Notes under the pieces: model-generated | The model's database searches: none | Told to the model about the DNA's origin: nothing | The model's input: the letters and a program-made list of their open reading frames with translations, nothing else | Part shown: positions 14,596 through 22,258 of the stretch, one piece after another | Layout of the letters: every line of letters begins with the position of its first letter | How positions within the stretch are numbered: position 1 is the first letter of the stretch | Assembly: GCA_023434265.1 (NCBI GenBank) | Contig: JAEYTA010000017.1 | Span: forward strand, 1 to 29,193 | Length of the DNA stretch: 29,193 bases | From: Pseudomonadota bacterium | GTDB lineage: Bacteria > Pseudomonadota > Alphaproteobacteria > Caulobacterales > Caulobacteraceae | Reading direction: 5' to 3' | Program-made: the position numbers and the translations under genes

Positions 14596-15372
14596 ATGAC
14601 CGACGCCGTTCCGCCCTCCGGCAAGACCTCGTCCTTCGGCTTCCGCGACGTGGATGCGACGGAGAAGGTGCGGCTGGTCCGCGGCGTGTTCGACAGCGTG
14701 GCCTCGAACTACGACCTGATGAACGACCTGATGAGCGCGGGCGTGCACCGGCTGTGGAAGGACGCGGCGGCGGCGAAGCTGAATCCGCGACCCGGCGAGG
14801 TCATCCTCGACGTCGCCGGCGGCACCGGCGACATGGCCCGGCGCTATTCCCGCATGGCGCGGCGCGCCCAGGAACGCCGCGGAGGCCCCGACGCCTCGGT
14901 GATCGTGCTGGACTACAACGCCGAAATGATCATGGCCGGCGTCAACAAGGGCGGCGAGCCGGAGATGAGCCGGAGCGTCGGCGACGCCATGGCCCTGCCG
15001 TTGCCGGACGCCTCGGTCGACGCCTATTCGATCAGCTTCGGTATCCGCAACGTCGCCGACGTCCCCCAGGCGCTGCGCGAGGCGCGGCGGGTGCTGAAGC
15101 CGGGCGGCCGCTTCCTGTGCCTGGAGTTCTCGCGCCCGATCGCCGGGCCGATCCGCAAGGCCTATGACGCTTGGTCCTTCCACGCCATTCCACGCATCGG
15201 CGAGTGGGTCGCGAAGGACCGCGACAGCTACCAGTACCTGGTGGAAAGCATCCGCCGCTTCCCGGACCAGCCGACCTTCAAGGGCATGATCGAGGCGGCC
15301 GGCTTCAGCCGGGTCTCGGTCACCAACCTGTCGGGCGGCGTGGCCGCCATTCACTTCGGGTGGGCGATCTGA
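14596..15372 (+). CDS. ubiE: Ubiquinone biosynthesis C-methyltransferase UbiE
   Basis: UbiE transfers a methyl group from S-adenosylmethionine to the benzoquinol ring in ubiquinone synthesis (and to demethylmenaquinol where menaquinone is made). The 258-residue product has SSFGFRDVDATEKVRLVRGVFDSV at the N-terminus with VASNYDLMNDLMSAGVHRLWK, SAM motif I DVAGGTGDMARR, VGDAMALPLPDASVDAYS, FGIRNV and LKPGGRFLCLEFS, all typical. ATG 14596 (MTDAVPPSG) is chosen over an in-frame ATG at 14560, which would add 12 non-conserved residues. The next gene, ubiB, overlaps its 3' end by 13 bases. Identity is certain. Confidence 0.95.
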   Translation: MTDAVPPSGKTSSFGFRDVDATEKVRLVRGVFDSVASNYDLMNDLMSAGVHRLWKDAAAAKLNPRPGEVILDVAGGTGDMARRYSRMARRAQERRGGPDASVIVLDYNAEMIMAGVNKGGEPEMSRSVGDAMALPLPDASVDAYSISFGIRNVADVPQALREARRVLKPGGRFLCLEFSRPIAGPIRKAYDAWSFHAIPRIGEWVAKDRDSYQYLVESIRRFPDQPTFKGMIEAAGFSRVSVTNLSGGVAAIHFGWAI

Positions 15373-16964
15373 GCGGACGGATCGACCCCGCGACGCCGCC
15401 GCCGCCGCCGGCGACCCTGCCGGTCCGGCGACCGGCGGAGTCGTTCGTGCGCCTGCTCGGCTGGCTGGGGGTGTTGATCCGCCACGACGCCCTGGCCCCG
15501 CGCGAGATCACCCCCCTGCTGCCGGTCTGGGCCCGCGTCATCGCCCACCTGCTGCACCTGTTCGCAGGCCGCGAGGGCCGGGAGGGCCGCCCCGGCCAGC
15601 GGCTGGGCAAGGCGTTCGAACACCTCGGCCCGGTCGCCATCAAACTGGGCCAGGTGCTGGCTACCCGGGCCGACATCTTCGGCGTCGAGTTCGCCCGCGA
15701 CCTCGGCCGGTTGAAGGACGCCCTGCCCCCCTTCCCCGTCGATCAGGCCCGCCGCGAGGTCGAACGCTCGCTGGGCCGGCCGGTGGAGGCCCTGTTCGTC
15801 GACTTCGGCGCGCCGGTGGCCGCCGCCTCGCTGGCCCAGGCCCACCCCGCCACGCTCGCCGACGGCCGCAAGGTGGCGGTCAAGGTGCTGCGGCCCGGCG
15901 TCGAGCGCCGCGTGGCCCAGGGCCTGGACTCGATGCGGCTGGCGGCGCGGCTGGCGGTGCGCTTCGTGCCGCTGGCGCGGCGGCTCGAGCCGGCGGCCTT
16001 CGTCGAGACCATCGCCCGGGCCCTGACGCTGGAGCTGGACATGCGGCTGGAAGCGGCCGCCGCCTCCGAGCTTGGCGAGATCATGGGCAAGAGCGCCGCC
16101 AGCGGCGACATCGGCGGCCACATGACCGCGCCCAGGGTGGTCTGGGACGGGGTCGGCAAGCGGGTGCTGACGCTGGAGTGGGCCCCGGGCCTGCCGCTGA
16201 CCGACCCGGCCGCCGCCGAGCAACCGGGCATCGACCGCAACGGCCTGGCCGACAACGTCGTTCGCGCCTTCCTCAGCCAGGCGCTGGACCACGGCGCCTT
16301 CCACGCCGACCTGCACGAGGGCAACCTGTTCTGCCACGCCCCGGCCGAGCTGACCGCCATCGACTTCGGCATCGTCGGCCGCCTCGGCCCGGCCGAGCGG
16401 CGCTACCTGGCGGAGATCCTCTGGGGCTTCATCAGCCGCGACTACGAGCGCATCGCCCGCGTCCATTTCGAGGCCGGCTATGTGCCGCCGGAGCATTCGG
16501 TCGAGGCCTTCGCCCAGGCCCTGCGGGCGGTGGGCGAACCGGTGATCGGCAAACAGGCGTCGCAGGTGTCGATGGGTCGGCTGCTCGGCCAGCTGTTCGA
16601 GATCACCGACCTGTTCGACATGCACCTGCGCCCTGAACTGATCCTGCTGCAGAAGACCATGGTGTCGGTGGAAGGGGTGGCCCGGCGCCTGAACCCCGAT
16701 CACGACCTGTGGGCCGCGGCCCAGCCCGTGGTCGAGCGCTGGATCCGCCGCGAGCTCGGCCCGCAGGCGCAGGTGCGCGACGCCCTCAACGAACTGCGGG
16801 CGACGTTGAAGGCCCTGTCCCGCCTGGCCCAGAACCCGCCGGAACCCCAGACCGTCATCGTTCGCGAGACGCACCTGCCGCGCTGGGCGGCCGTGAGCCT
16901 CGTGCTCAGCGCCGCGGCGGCGGCCGCCGCCCTTGTTCTGTCGCTTTGGCCCGGCATCGTCTGA
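15360..16964 (+). CDS. ubiB: Ubiquinone biosynthesis protein UbiB (ABC1/ADCK atypical kinase)
   Basis: UbiB is a membrane-bound atypical kinase/ATPase required for ubiquinone synthesis, thought to help extract lipophilic intermediates. The 534-residue product has the KxGQ motif in HLGPVAIKLGQVLATRADIF (about 90-110), the Ala-rich nucleotide loop AAASLAQAH, the invariant Lys in VAVKVLRPG, the catalytic loop HADLHEGNLF (family norm HADxHPGN, here Glu for Pro) and the metal-binding DFG in AIDFGIVGRL. A hydrophobic C-terminal segment (AAVSLVLSAAAAAAALVLSLW) is the membrane anchor. The GTG at 15360 is the first plausible start after the frame opens and overlaps ubiE by 13 bases; no ATG is near. 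Frames reaching further upstream are shadows of ubiE. Confidence 0.94.
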   Translation: MGDLSGRIDPATPPPPPATLPVRRPAESFVRLLGWLGVLIRHDALAPREITPLLPVWARVIAHLLHLFAGREGREGRPGQRLGKAFEHLGPVAIKLGQVLATRADIFGVEFARDLGRLKDALPPFPVDQARREVERSLGRPVEALFVDFGAPVAAASLAQAHPATLADGRKVAVKVLRPGVERRVAQGLDSMRLAARLAVRFVPLARRLEPAAFVETIARALTLELDMRLEAAAASELGEIMGKSAASGDIGGHMTAPRVVWDGVGKRVLTLEWAPGLPLTDPAAAEQPGIDRNGLADNVVRAFLSQALDHGAFHADLHEGNLFCHAPAELTAIDFGIVGRLGPAERRYLAEILWGFISRDYERIARVHFEAGYVPPEHSVEAFAQALRAVGEPVIGKQASQVSMGRLLGQLFEITDLFDMHLRPELILLQKTMVSVEGVARRLNPDHDLWAAAQPVVERWIRRELGPQAQVRDALNELRATLKALSRLAQNPPEPQTVIVRETHLPRWAAVSLVLSAAAAAAALVLSLWPGIV

Positions 16965-16986
16965 GCCCGACTCCGGAGACGACCCC

Positions 16987-17424
16987 ATGAAGCCGCTTCT
17001 GCTCGCCGCCGCCCTCGCGGTCCTGCCCGCCGCCGCCCAGGCCCAGGTCGCCGCCGGCGCGGTGCCCGACCCGTTCGCGGGACAGAGCCGGCCGGCTCAG
17101 GCGGCTCCGGCGGTTCCGGCGGCGCAGGCGCCGCTCAACGCCGCCGCCGAGGCGACGCTGCGCACCCTCATCGCCAGCGCCCAGGCCGGGACGATGGACT
17201 ATTCGGTGATGACCGACGACCTCGCCTCCAAGGTGCGCGAGCAGGAGGCGCAGCTGACGCCGCTGATCCAGGGTTTCGGCGCGGTGCAGGCGGTGGACTT
17301 CACCGGCAGCCAGAACGGGGCGGACCTGTTCGCCGTCACCTTCGCCAACGCCGCCACCGAGTGGATGATCGGCCTCGACGCCGACGGCAAGGTCGCCGTC
17401 CTGCTGTTCCGCCCGGCGCAATAG
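16987..17424 (+). CDS. Secreted protein of unknown function
   Basis: The 145-residue product has a Sec signal peptide MKPLLLAAALAVLPAAAQAQ (cleavage expected after AQA), then a Pro/Ala-rich linker (about 30-55), and a folded part from about residue 58: AAEATLRTLIASAQAGTMDYSVMTDDLASKV followed by beta-type segments FGAVQAVDF, ADLFAVTFANAATEWMIGLDADGKVAVLLF. This helix-then-sheet pattern resembles small NTF2-like or DUF3887-like periplasmic domains, but I cannot assign a family. CGGAG lies 9 bases before the ATG. It follows ubiB after 22 bases and may be on its transcript. A hairpin (17428-17450) follows the stop. Confidence 0.78.
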   Translation: MKPLLLAAALAVLPAAAQAQVAAGAVPDPFAGQSRPAQAAPAVPAAQAPLNAAAEATLRTLIASAQAGTMDYSVMTDDLASKVREQEAQLTPLIQGFGAVQAVDFTGSQNGADLFAVTFANAATEWMIGLDADGKVAVLLFRPAQ

Positions 17425-17427
17425 GCG

Positions 17428-17450
17428 CCGGGCCGCCCCCGGCGGCCCGG
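17428..17450. terminator. Bidirectional terminator-like hairpin
   Basis: CCGGGCCGCC (17428-17437) and GGCGGCCCGG (17441-17450) form a perfect 10-bp GC stem with a 3-base loop, 3 bases after the stop of the secreted-protein gene and 10 bases before the stop of the convergent lipoprotein gene. There is no T tract on either strand, so termination efficiency is uncertain. Confidence 0.6.
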
Positions 17451-17460
17451 ACCTTCGGCC

Positions 17461-17991
17461 TCAGCCGCGCTGGAACGCGCGGGCGCTCGCCAGACAGGCC
17501 GGCTTCTCGCAGACAACCATGATCAGCCGGGCCGTGTAGGTTCCGTCGGCCGACGGCGTGAACTCCACCACCGGCACGTCATCCTCCAGCACATCGCTGG
17601 CGACCACGGCGCCGGAAGCGTCGCGCAGCTCCATGTCCAGGTTGGTGCAGCCGAAGTGGCAGACGCCGACCAGACGGTAGGCCTGACCGCCGCGCAGGTT
17701 GACGGTCCAGTCGCCGGTCCCGCCCTGGGCGAGCGGCGCGTCGTGGTCGGCCATGCCCGGGACGGCCTGATAGTTGTCGCGTGCGAGCTCCTCGCCGACG
17801 CGGTTCAGCAGCTGGACCGTGATGCTCCGGGCCTCCTGCTCCTCGGCCGGCGACAGCGTCGCCGTCGCGGGCGCGACTTCGGCGCCGGCGGCCGGCGCGG
17901 CGGCGTCCGCCTTGTCGGCGTTGCGGTCGCCGCAGGCGGCGAGCAGGCTCAGCGCCGCGATGCCCGCGGCGCCGGTTAGTCGAACATGCAT
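17461..17991 (-). CDS. Lipoprotein with a PPC-like beta domain, function unknown
   Basis: The 176-residue product has a lipoprotein signal with lipobox LLAAC (MHVRLTGAAGIAALSLLAAC), an Ala-rich linker, a helical part (about 50-80, EEQEARSITVQLLNRVGEELAR) and a C-terminal beta-rich domain from about 95: GDWTVNLRGGQAYRLVGVC, LDMELRDASGAVVASD and FTPSADGTYTARLIMV. That strand order resembles the bacterial pre-peptidase C-terminal (PPC) domain. Four Cys in the domain (VCHFGC and VCEKPAC) may form two disulfides. ATG 17991 is chosen because GGGGA stands 8 bases before it; the in-frame start at 18033 would break the signal peptide. Role unknown. Confidence 0.8.
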   Translation of the reverse strand: MHVRLTGAAGIAALSLLAACGDRNADKADAAAPAAGAEVAPATATLSPAEEQEARSITVQLLNRVGEELARDNYQAVPGMADHDAPLAQGGTGDWTVNLRGGQAYRLVGVCHFGCTNLDMELRDASGAVVASDVLEDDVPVVEFTPSADGTYTARLIMVVCEKPACLASARAFQRG

Positions 17992-18054
17992 AGGTATCGT
18001 CCCCTCAATCCGCCGGGCGGCGGCCTGTGACAATCCGTTGCCGAGGGCGGCGCG

Positions 18055-18459
18055 TCAATCGTCGTGTCGCGGCCGGCCGCGCCCGCTCTTGATCGTCGAG
18101 CGCTTGGCCTTCGACTCGAGGCGGCGCTCCTTCGAGGCCCGGGTGGGGCGGGTCGGCACGCGGAACACGGGCTTGACCGAGGCCTCGTCGACCAGCGCCT
18201 GCAGGCGCGCCACGGCGTCGGCGCGATTGCGCTCCTGGGTGCGGAAGCGGACGGCGGTGATCAGCACCTCGCCGGCCTGGGTGGCGCGGCTGCCCGCCAG
18301 CTTCAGCAGCCGCTCCTTGACCGGTTCGCTCAGCGACGGCGAGCCGGCGACATCGAAGCGCAGCTGGACGCTGGTCGAGACCTTGTTGACGTTCTGCCCG
18401 CCGGGGCCGCCGGCGCGGAAGAAGCGGAACTCCAGCTCCTCCTCCGGGATGACGGTCAT
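18055..18459 (-). CDS. arfB: Alternative ribosome-rescue factor ArfB (YaeJ-type peptidyl-tRNA hydrolase)
   Basis: ArfB frees ribosomes stalled on mRNA without a stop codon by hydrolysing peptidyl-tRNA. The 134-residue product has the GGQ motif at 20-22 within FRAGGPGGQNVNKVSTSVQL, as in class I release factors, but lacks codon-recognition domains, and ends in a basic, extended tail rich in Arg and Lys (RPTRASKERRLESKAKR, KSGRGRPR) that in ArfB enters the empty mRNA channel. ATG 18459 overlaps the stop of the upstream YaiI-type gene as ATGA, fixing the start. Identity is strong. Confidence 0.94.
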   Translation of the reverse strand: MTVIPEEELEFRFFRAGGPGGQNVNKVSTSVQLRFDVAGSPSLSEPVKERLLKLAGSRATQAGEVLITAVRFRTQERNRADAVARLQALVDEASVKPVFRVPTRPTRASKERRLESKAKRSTIKSGRGRPRHDD

Positions 18460-18920
18460 CGCGCGACCCGTTTGGCCATGACCACCGCCCGGTCCAGCGC
18501 CTGCAGGAAGGCGGAACGGTCCTTCGGCCCGAACGGCGGCGGACCCGAGGTGGCCACGCCCATGGAGCGCAGGTGCTCGCCGACCATGCGGCCCGCCAGC
18601 GCCGAGCCGATCGAGTCCGGCGTGAAGGGCTGGCCGTTGGCCTTCAGGGCCTGGGCCCCGGCCTTGAGACAGCGGTCGGCCAGCGGGATGTCGGCGGTGA
18701 TGACGATGTCGCCCGGGCCGGCCCGTTCGGCGATCCAGTCGTCGGCCACATCGGGGCCGGCGTCGACCACCACCTGCTCGATCCACGGCTCGCGCCGCGT
18801 GTTGATCCAGCCGTTGGAGACCACGAACACCCTCAACCCGTAGCGCTCGGCCACGCGGTAGACCTCGTCCTTCACCGGACAGGCGTCGGCGTCGATGAAG
18901 AGGCGGGGAAGGGCGGGCAT
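18456..18920 (-). CDS. YaiI/YqxD family protein (DUF188)
   Basis: The 154-residue product belongs to the YaiI/YqxD (DUF188) family, PIN-like folds of uncertain biochemical role, possibly nucleases. The N-terminus LFIDADACPVKDEVYRVAERYGL with the acidic DADACPVK motif is diagnostic; further family blocks are WIAERAGPGDIVITADIPLADRCL and GRMVGEHLRSMG near the middle and a FGPKDRSAFLQALDR ending. The ATG at 18920 abuts the heptad element (18920-19039) directly, and no Shine-Dalgarno sequence is visible in the repeat-derived leader. arfB overlaps its end and is translationally coupled. Confidence 0.92.
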   Translation of the reverse strand: MPALPRLFIDADACPVKDEVYRVAERYGLRVFVVSNGWINTRREPWIEQVVVDAGPDVADDWIAERAGPGDIVITADIPLADRCLKAGAQALKANGQPFTPDSIGSALAGRMVGEHLRSMGVATSGPPPFGPKDRSAFLQALDRAVVMAKRVAR

Positions 18921-19039
18921 GGAAGGGAGGGACTAGGGATTAGGGGTTAGAGGTTAGGGACGAGGAAGTCGCTCGCCGCCCTCACACCTAACACGCCGGA
19001 CCCAATCCCTAATCCCTAATCCCTGGTCCCTAATCCCTA
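18920..19039. repeat. Inverted pair of 7-bp repeat arrays (heptad hairpin, locus 3)
   Basis: Plus-strand units from 18920: TGGAAGG, GAGGGAC, TAGGGAT, TAGGGGT, TAGAGGT, TAGGGAC (to 18961). Minus-strand units from 19039 down to 19005: TAGGGAT, TAGGGAC, CAGGGAT, TAGGGAT, TAGGGAT, with decaying copies further in. The spacer is about 43 bases. The first minus-strand unit contains the TAG stop of the 450-residue amidohydrolase-like gene, and the plus-strand array starts on the first base of the YaiI-type start codon, so the element is the whole intergenic region, as at locus 1. Confidence 0.85.
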
Positions 19040-20389
19040 CCGCCCGTAGGCCGGCGGCATCGGCCCCTCGCCGCCCTGCGCGTAGCGGTCGCGCAGCAGG
19101 AACTGGCGGCTGGTCGGGGCCTGCTCCTCGCCATTGACCCAGATGCGCTCGGCGATGCTGAGCGGCTCCAGCGGGTCGCCGGACCAGATCACCACGTCGG
19201 CGGCGGCGCCGGGGCGCAGCTCGCCGAACTGGCCGGCCATGCCGAAGATGCGGGCCGGGGCGACGGTGATGGCCTCGATGGCCGCCTCGTAGGGCAGGCC
19301 GTGCGAGACGGCGTTGCCGGCGTTGTAGCGGGTCTCGCGGGCGCGGTGGACCGAGCCCTCGTTGCCCTTGATGGCGATGGTCACCCCGGCGGCGTCGAGC
19401 GCCGCGGCGTTCTCCATGCGGGCCGCGCGGGTCTCGAGGTTGCCGGGCAGGTTGGAGATCGGGTTGAGCAGCACGGGCACGTTCGCCGCGGCGATCTGCG
19501 GCGCGACCAGCCAGCCCTCCTCGGCGCCGTCGAGGATGATCTTCACCCCCTCCTCCTCGGCGAGGCGCAGCACCTGCAGGATGTCGGCGGCGCGGCGGAC
19601 GGTGACGATCAGCGGCATCTGGCCGTTGGCGACGGGGATCAGCGCCTCGAGGTCGGCGCGCGACAGGCTGAGATCGCGCAGGGCCGCGCGGTCGTAGGCG
19701 GCGCGATTGCGGGCGTAGAGGCGGACCTCGGCCAGGGTCTCGCGGAACTGGACGAACTCGGCCCCGCGGGCGCCGCCGGCGACGCCGGCTCCGGCCTCGC
19801 CGAAGGGGGCGACCATGGCCACGCGCGGCTTGACGAGGATGTCGGTCCCGGCCGCGAGGTGAATGATCGCGGCCTGGCCGGCGAACAGGCTGGGCGACTG
19901 GAAGCCGGCGTGGCCGACGCCGGCGAAGTCGGAGTCGTCGTGGGCGTGGCCGCCGCCCCCGCCGCCCGGGTGGTTCGGGACGACGATGGCGCGGGTGATG
20001 CCGCCGAGACGGGCCACCGGCAGGGTGAACGACCACGGGTCGAGGCCGTAGCTGACGTCGAACGAGGCGCTGATCGAATTGGCCCCGTTGCGCAGGTCGT
20101 CCGACCCGCCGACGGAGGAGATCTCCGAGCCGCCGAGGCCGGAGTCGACGGCGACGAAGCCGGGCGCGACCACCTTGCCGCGGGCGTCGATCACCGCCGC
20201 GCCGGCGGGCGCGGCCCCGGTCCCGACCGAGACGACGCGACCGTCGCGGATGACCACCGTGCCGTTCTCGATCACCGAGGTTCCGGTCAGCACCCGGCCG
20301 CCGGTGATGGCGGTCAACTGCTGGGCCATGGCCGGAGCGGACAGGGCGAGGGCGCAGGCGGCGCCGAGGATGAGGCTGTTGAGGCGCAT
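19037..20389 (-). CDS. Amidohydrolase-fold protein lacking metal ligands (probable pseudoenzyme)
   Basis: This 450-residue secreted protein has a Sec signal peptide (cleavage after APAMA, residue 22) and the amidohydrolase scaffold: the N-terminal beta sandwich ITGGRVLTGTSVIENGTVVIRDGRVVSVG, the VIDARGKVVAPGF strand, and the C-terminal APARIFGMAGQFGELRPGAAADVVIWSGDPLE. However, where its upstream sister has DVHSH, it reads AVDSG (81-84); NHCYRAD is replaced by TVRRAAD, FHHAIEA by LDGAEEG, and HSDDAE by KGNEGS, so every recognisable metal ligand is gone. It carries instead a Gly/His loop at 139-160 (NHPGGGGGG then HAHDD). It overlaps the active sister gene (TGATG) and probably acts with it, perhaps as a partner subunit. 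The stop codon lies inside heptad element 3. Confidence 0.86.
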   Translation of the reverse strand: MRLNSLILGAACALALSAPAMAQQLTAITGGRVLTGTSVIENGTVVIRDGRVVSVGTGAAPAGAAVIDARGKVVAPGFVAVDSGLGGSEISSVGGSDDLRNGANSISASFDVSYGLDPWSFTLPVARLGGITRAIVVPNHPGGGGGGHAHDDSDFAGVGHAGFQSPSLFAGQAAIIHLAAGTDILVKPRVAMVAPFGEAGAGVAGGARGAEFVQFRETLAEVRLYARNRAAYDRAALRDLSLSRADLEALIPVANGQMPLIVTVRRAADILQVLRLAEEEGVKIILDGAEEGWLVAPQIAAANVPVLLNPISNLPGNLETRAARMENAAALDAAGVTIAIKGNEGSVHRARETRYNAGNAVSHGLPYEAAIEAITVAPARIFGMAGQFGELRPGAAADVVIWSGDPLEPLSIAERIWVNGEEQAPTSRQFLLRDRYAQGGEGPMPPAYGR

Positions 20390-21873
20390 CAGCGGGCTCC
20401 CTGCGGGACGTTGGCGGCGGCGAGGCCGTAGCCGGGCTGGCCCAGCTCGAAGTCGGACAGCGGCTGGTAGGCCGGGTTCATGCGGTCGAAGGCGAGGCCG
20501 CCGTCGACATAGACCTGATCGGCGCGGGCGTAGACCGAGAACGGGTTGGCGCTCCAGATGACCACGTCGGCGCGCTTGCCGGCCTCGAGCGAACCGGTCT
20601 GGTCGGCGATGCCCAGCGACCGGGCCGGGTTGAGGGTGATCCAGCTGATCGCCCGCTCCTCGGCGATGTTCATGCCCATGCGACGGCCGGCGGCGAGCGC
20701 CGCGGCGGCTTCCTGGTTGAGGCGCTGGGTCAGTTCGGCGTCGTCCGAGTGGATGACGGCGCAGGAGTTGGGCTGGGCGTCGACGAGGGCGGCGTTTGCC
20801 TCCACGGCGTCCAGAGCCTCCATCTTGAAGCCCCACCAGCCGGTCCACATGTCGGCGCAGATGCCCTCGCGGGCCAGCAGCGGCGCGACCTTGTAGGCCT
20901 CGATGGCGTGGTGGAAGGCCGTGATCCGGTAGCCGAACTCCTTCGACAGGTCGATCATCATCGCCATCTCGTCGGCCCGGTAGCAGTGGTTCTGCACCAG
21001 GATCGAGCCGTCCAGCACCCCGGCGAGGGTCTCCAGCTCGAGATTGCGGGTCGGCGGCGAACCCTCGCCGTCCTCGCGCCACTTGTCCCATTTGGCCTTG
21101 TAGTCGCGCGCCGCGATGAAGGCGGCGCGGTAGCCGGCCATGTTGCCCATGCCCGTGGCCGGGCTCTGGTTGCGGCCGCCGTAGACCCGCGACGGGTTCT
21201 CGCCGCAGGCCATCTTCAGGCCGTAGGGGGCGCCGGGGAATTTCATGCCCTGCATGGTCACCGACGGCACGTTGCGGACGGTGACGCCGCGGCCGCCGAA
21301 CAGGTTGGCCGAGCCGGGCAGGATCTGCAGCGTGGTCACCCCGCCGGCGCGGGCGGCGTTGAAGCCGGGGTCCTGCGGCCACAGCGAGTGTTCGGCCCAG
21401 ACCTCGGCGGTGTTGGGACTGGTCGCCTCGTTGCCGTCGCTCATCCCCTGCACGCCCGGCGACGGATAGACGCCGAGGTGGGAGTGGACGTCGATGATGC
21501 CCGGGGTGACGAAGCGGCCGCGGGCGTCGACCACCTGGTGGCCGCCCGGCACGGGGGTCGAGGCGTCGCCGACCGCGGCCACCCGGCCGTCGGTGACGAT
21601 GACCACGCCGTTGTCGATGCGCCGCCCGGCCCCGTCGAACACCGTGCCGCCGACGATGGCCATGTTCTGCCGGGGCAGGCCGCGATAGGTCGAGGGGTAG
21701 GGATCGGGGTTGGCGGCGTAATCCAGCCCGGTGGCCAGCGCGGCGCGGTCATCGCCGTCGTTCGCGGCCCCGTCGTCGCCGGTCGAGCCGCTGCTTCCGG
21801 TGGTGGCGCAGGCGGCCAGCGCCACGCAGGCGAGGGCGGCGAGGCTGGCGCCCCGCAGGCGGTGAAGTCTCAT
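20389..21873 (-). CDS. Amidohydrolase lipoprotein with intact metal site
   Basis: Predicted lipoprotein of 494 residues (lipobox LAAC, Cys22) with a Gly/Ser/Asp-rich linker to about residue 45, so it is anchored and periplasmic. The amidohydrolase fold follows: IVGGTVFDGAGRRIDNGVVIVTDGRVAAVG, then PGIIDVHSH with ligands His130 and His132, a Lys in GLKMACGENP (Lys220, possibly the carboxylated bridging Lys), His296 in NHCYRADE, His321/322 in FHHAIEAYK and Asp377 in HSDDAE; the C-terminal NPARSLGIADQTGSLEAGKRADVVIWS closes the sandwich. The fold and ligand set are those of imidazolonepropionase-like amidohydrolases; the substrate could be a peptide, cyclic amide or similar. AGGGGA precedes the ATG by 7 bases. 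It is co-transcribed with the metal-less sister gene. Confidence 0.9.
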   Translation of the reverse strand: MRLHRLRGASLAALACVALAACATTGSSGSTGDDGAANDGDDRAALATGLDYAANPDPYPSTYRGLPRQNMAIVGGTVFDGAGRRIDNGVVIVTDGRVAAVGDASTPVPGGHQVVDARGRFVTPGIIDVHSHLGVYPSPGVQGMSDGNEATSPNTAEVWAEHSLWPQDPGFNAARAGGVTTLQILPGSANLFGGRGVTVRNVPSVTMQGMKFPGAPYGLKMACGENPSRVYGGRNQSPATGMGNMAGYRAAFIAARDYKAKWDKWREDGEGSPPTRNLELETLAGVLDGSILVQNHCYRADEMAMMIDLSKEFGYRITAFHHAIEAYKVAPLLAREGICADMWTGWWGFKMEALDAVEANAALVDAQPNSCAVIHSDDAELTQRLNQEAAAALAAGRRMGMNIAEERAISWITLNPARSLGIADQTGSLEAGKRADVVIWSANPFSVYARADQVYVDGGLAFDRMNPAYQPLSDFELGQPGYGLAAANVPQGAR

Positions 21874-21926
21874 CGAAGCATCCCCTGTTGCGCCCGGGGT
21901 CGAGAATGGGGCGCCGGTCGGGGCGG

Positions 21927-21956
21927 ATTACAAACGGCCCCGCAGCGTCGCGACAA
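21927..21956 (-). promoter_or_regulatory. Candidate promoter of the amidohydrolase pair
   Basis: On the minus strand TTGTCG (complement of 21951-21956) is separated by 18 bases from TGTAAT (complement of 21927-21932). Transcription would start near 21920, leaving a leader of about 46 bases that includes the AGGGGA ribosome binding site. Both boxes are one or two bases from the housekeeping consensus. Pattern match only. Confidence 0.45.
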
Positions 21957-21967
21957 GGCCGGAAACA

Positions 21968-22258
21968 TTACAATCCGGTAAGGCGGCTTCGCAGATCGTC
22001 GGTCGTCAAACCGGCGACCGAGACCATCTTGCTCCGGGACTGTCCGCCGCGCTCGAGGGCGACGGCGGACTTCGCCACGCCGAGGGTCTTCGCCAGCAAC
22101 TTGAGCAGGGCCGCGTTCGCCTCGCCCTCGACCGGCCGGGCGCGCACTCGGACCCTGAGGACCGGACGCCCCTCGGCGTCGACATCCCAGCCTTCGATAC
22201 GGTCGGCGGAGGCGCCCGGCGTCAGCTTCACCGCCAGCCGGGCGACCGGATCAGCCAA
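21968..22258 (-). CDS. DUF167 (YggU-type) family protein
   Basis: The 96-residue product is a DUF167/UPF0235 protein, a small conserved family of unknown function. The motif VKLTPGASADRIEG near the start, LRVRVRARPVEGEANAALLKLLAKTLGV in the middle and the following VALERGGQSRSKMVSVAG are typical. The start is a TTG (22256-22258) that overlaps the end of etfA by 8 bases; there is no ATG or GTG giving a better fit, and the family normally begins close to this point. It is the third gene of the etfB-etfA transcript. Confidence 0.88.
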   Translation of the reverse strand: MADPVARLAVKLTPGASADRIEGWDVDAEGRPVLRVRVRARPVEGEANAALLKLLAKTLGVAKSAVALERGGQSRSKMVSVAGLTTDDLRSRLTGL

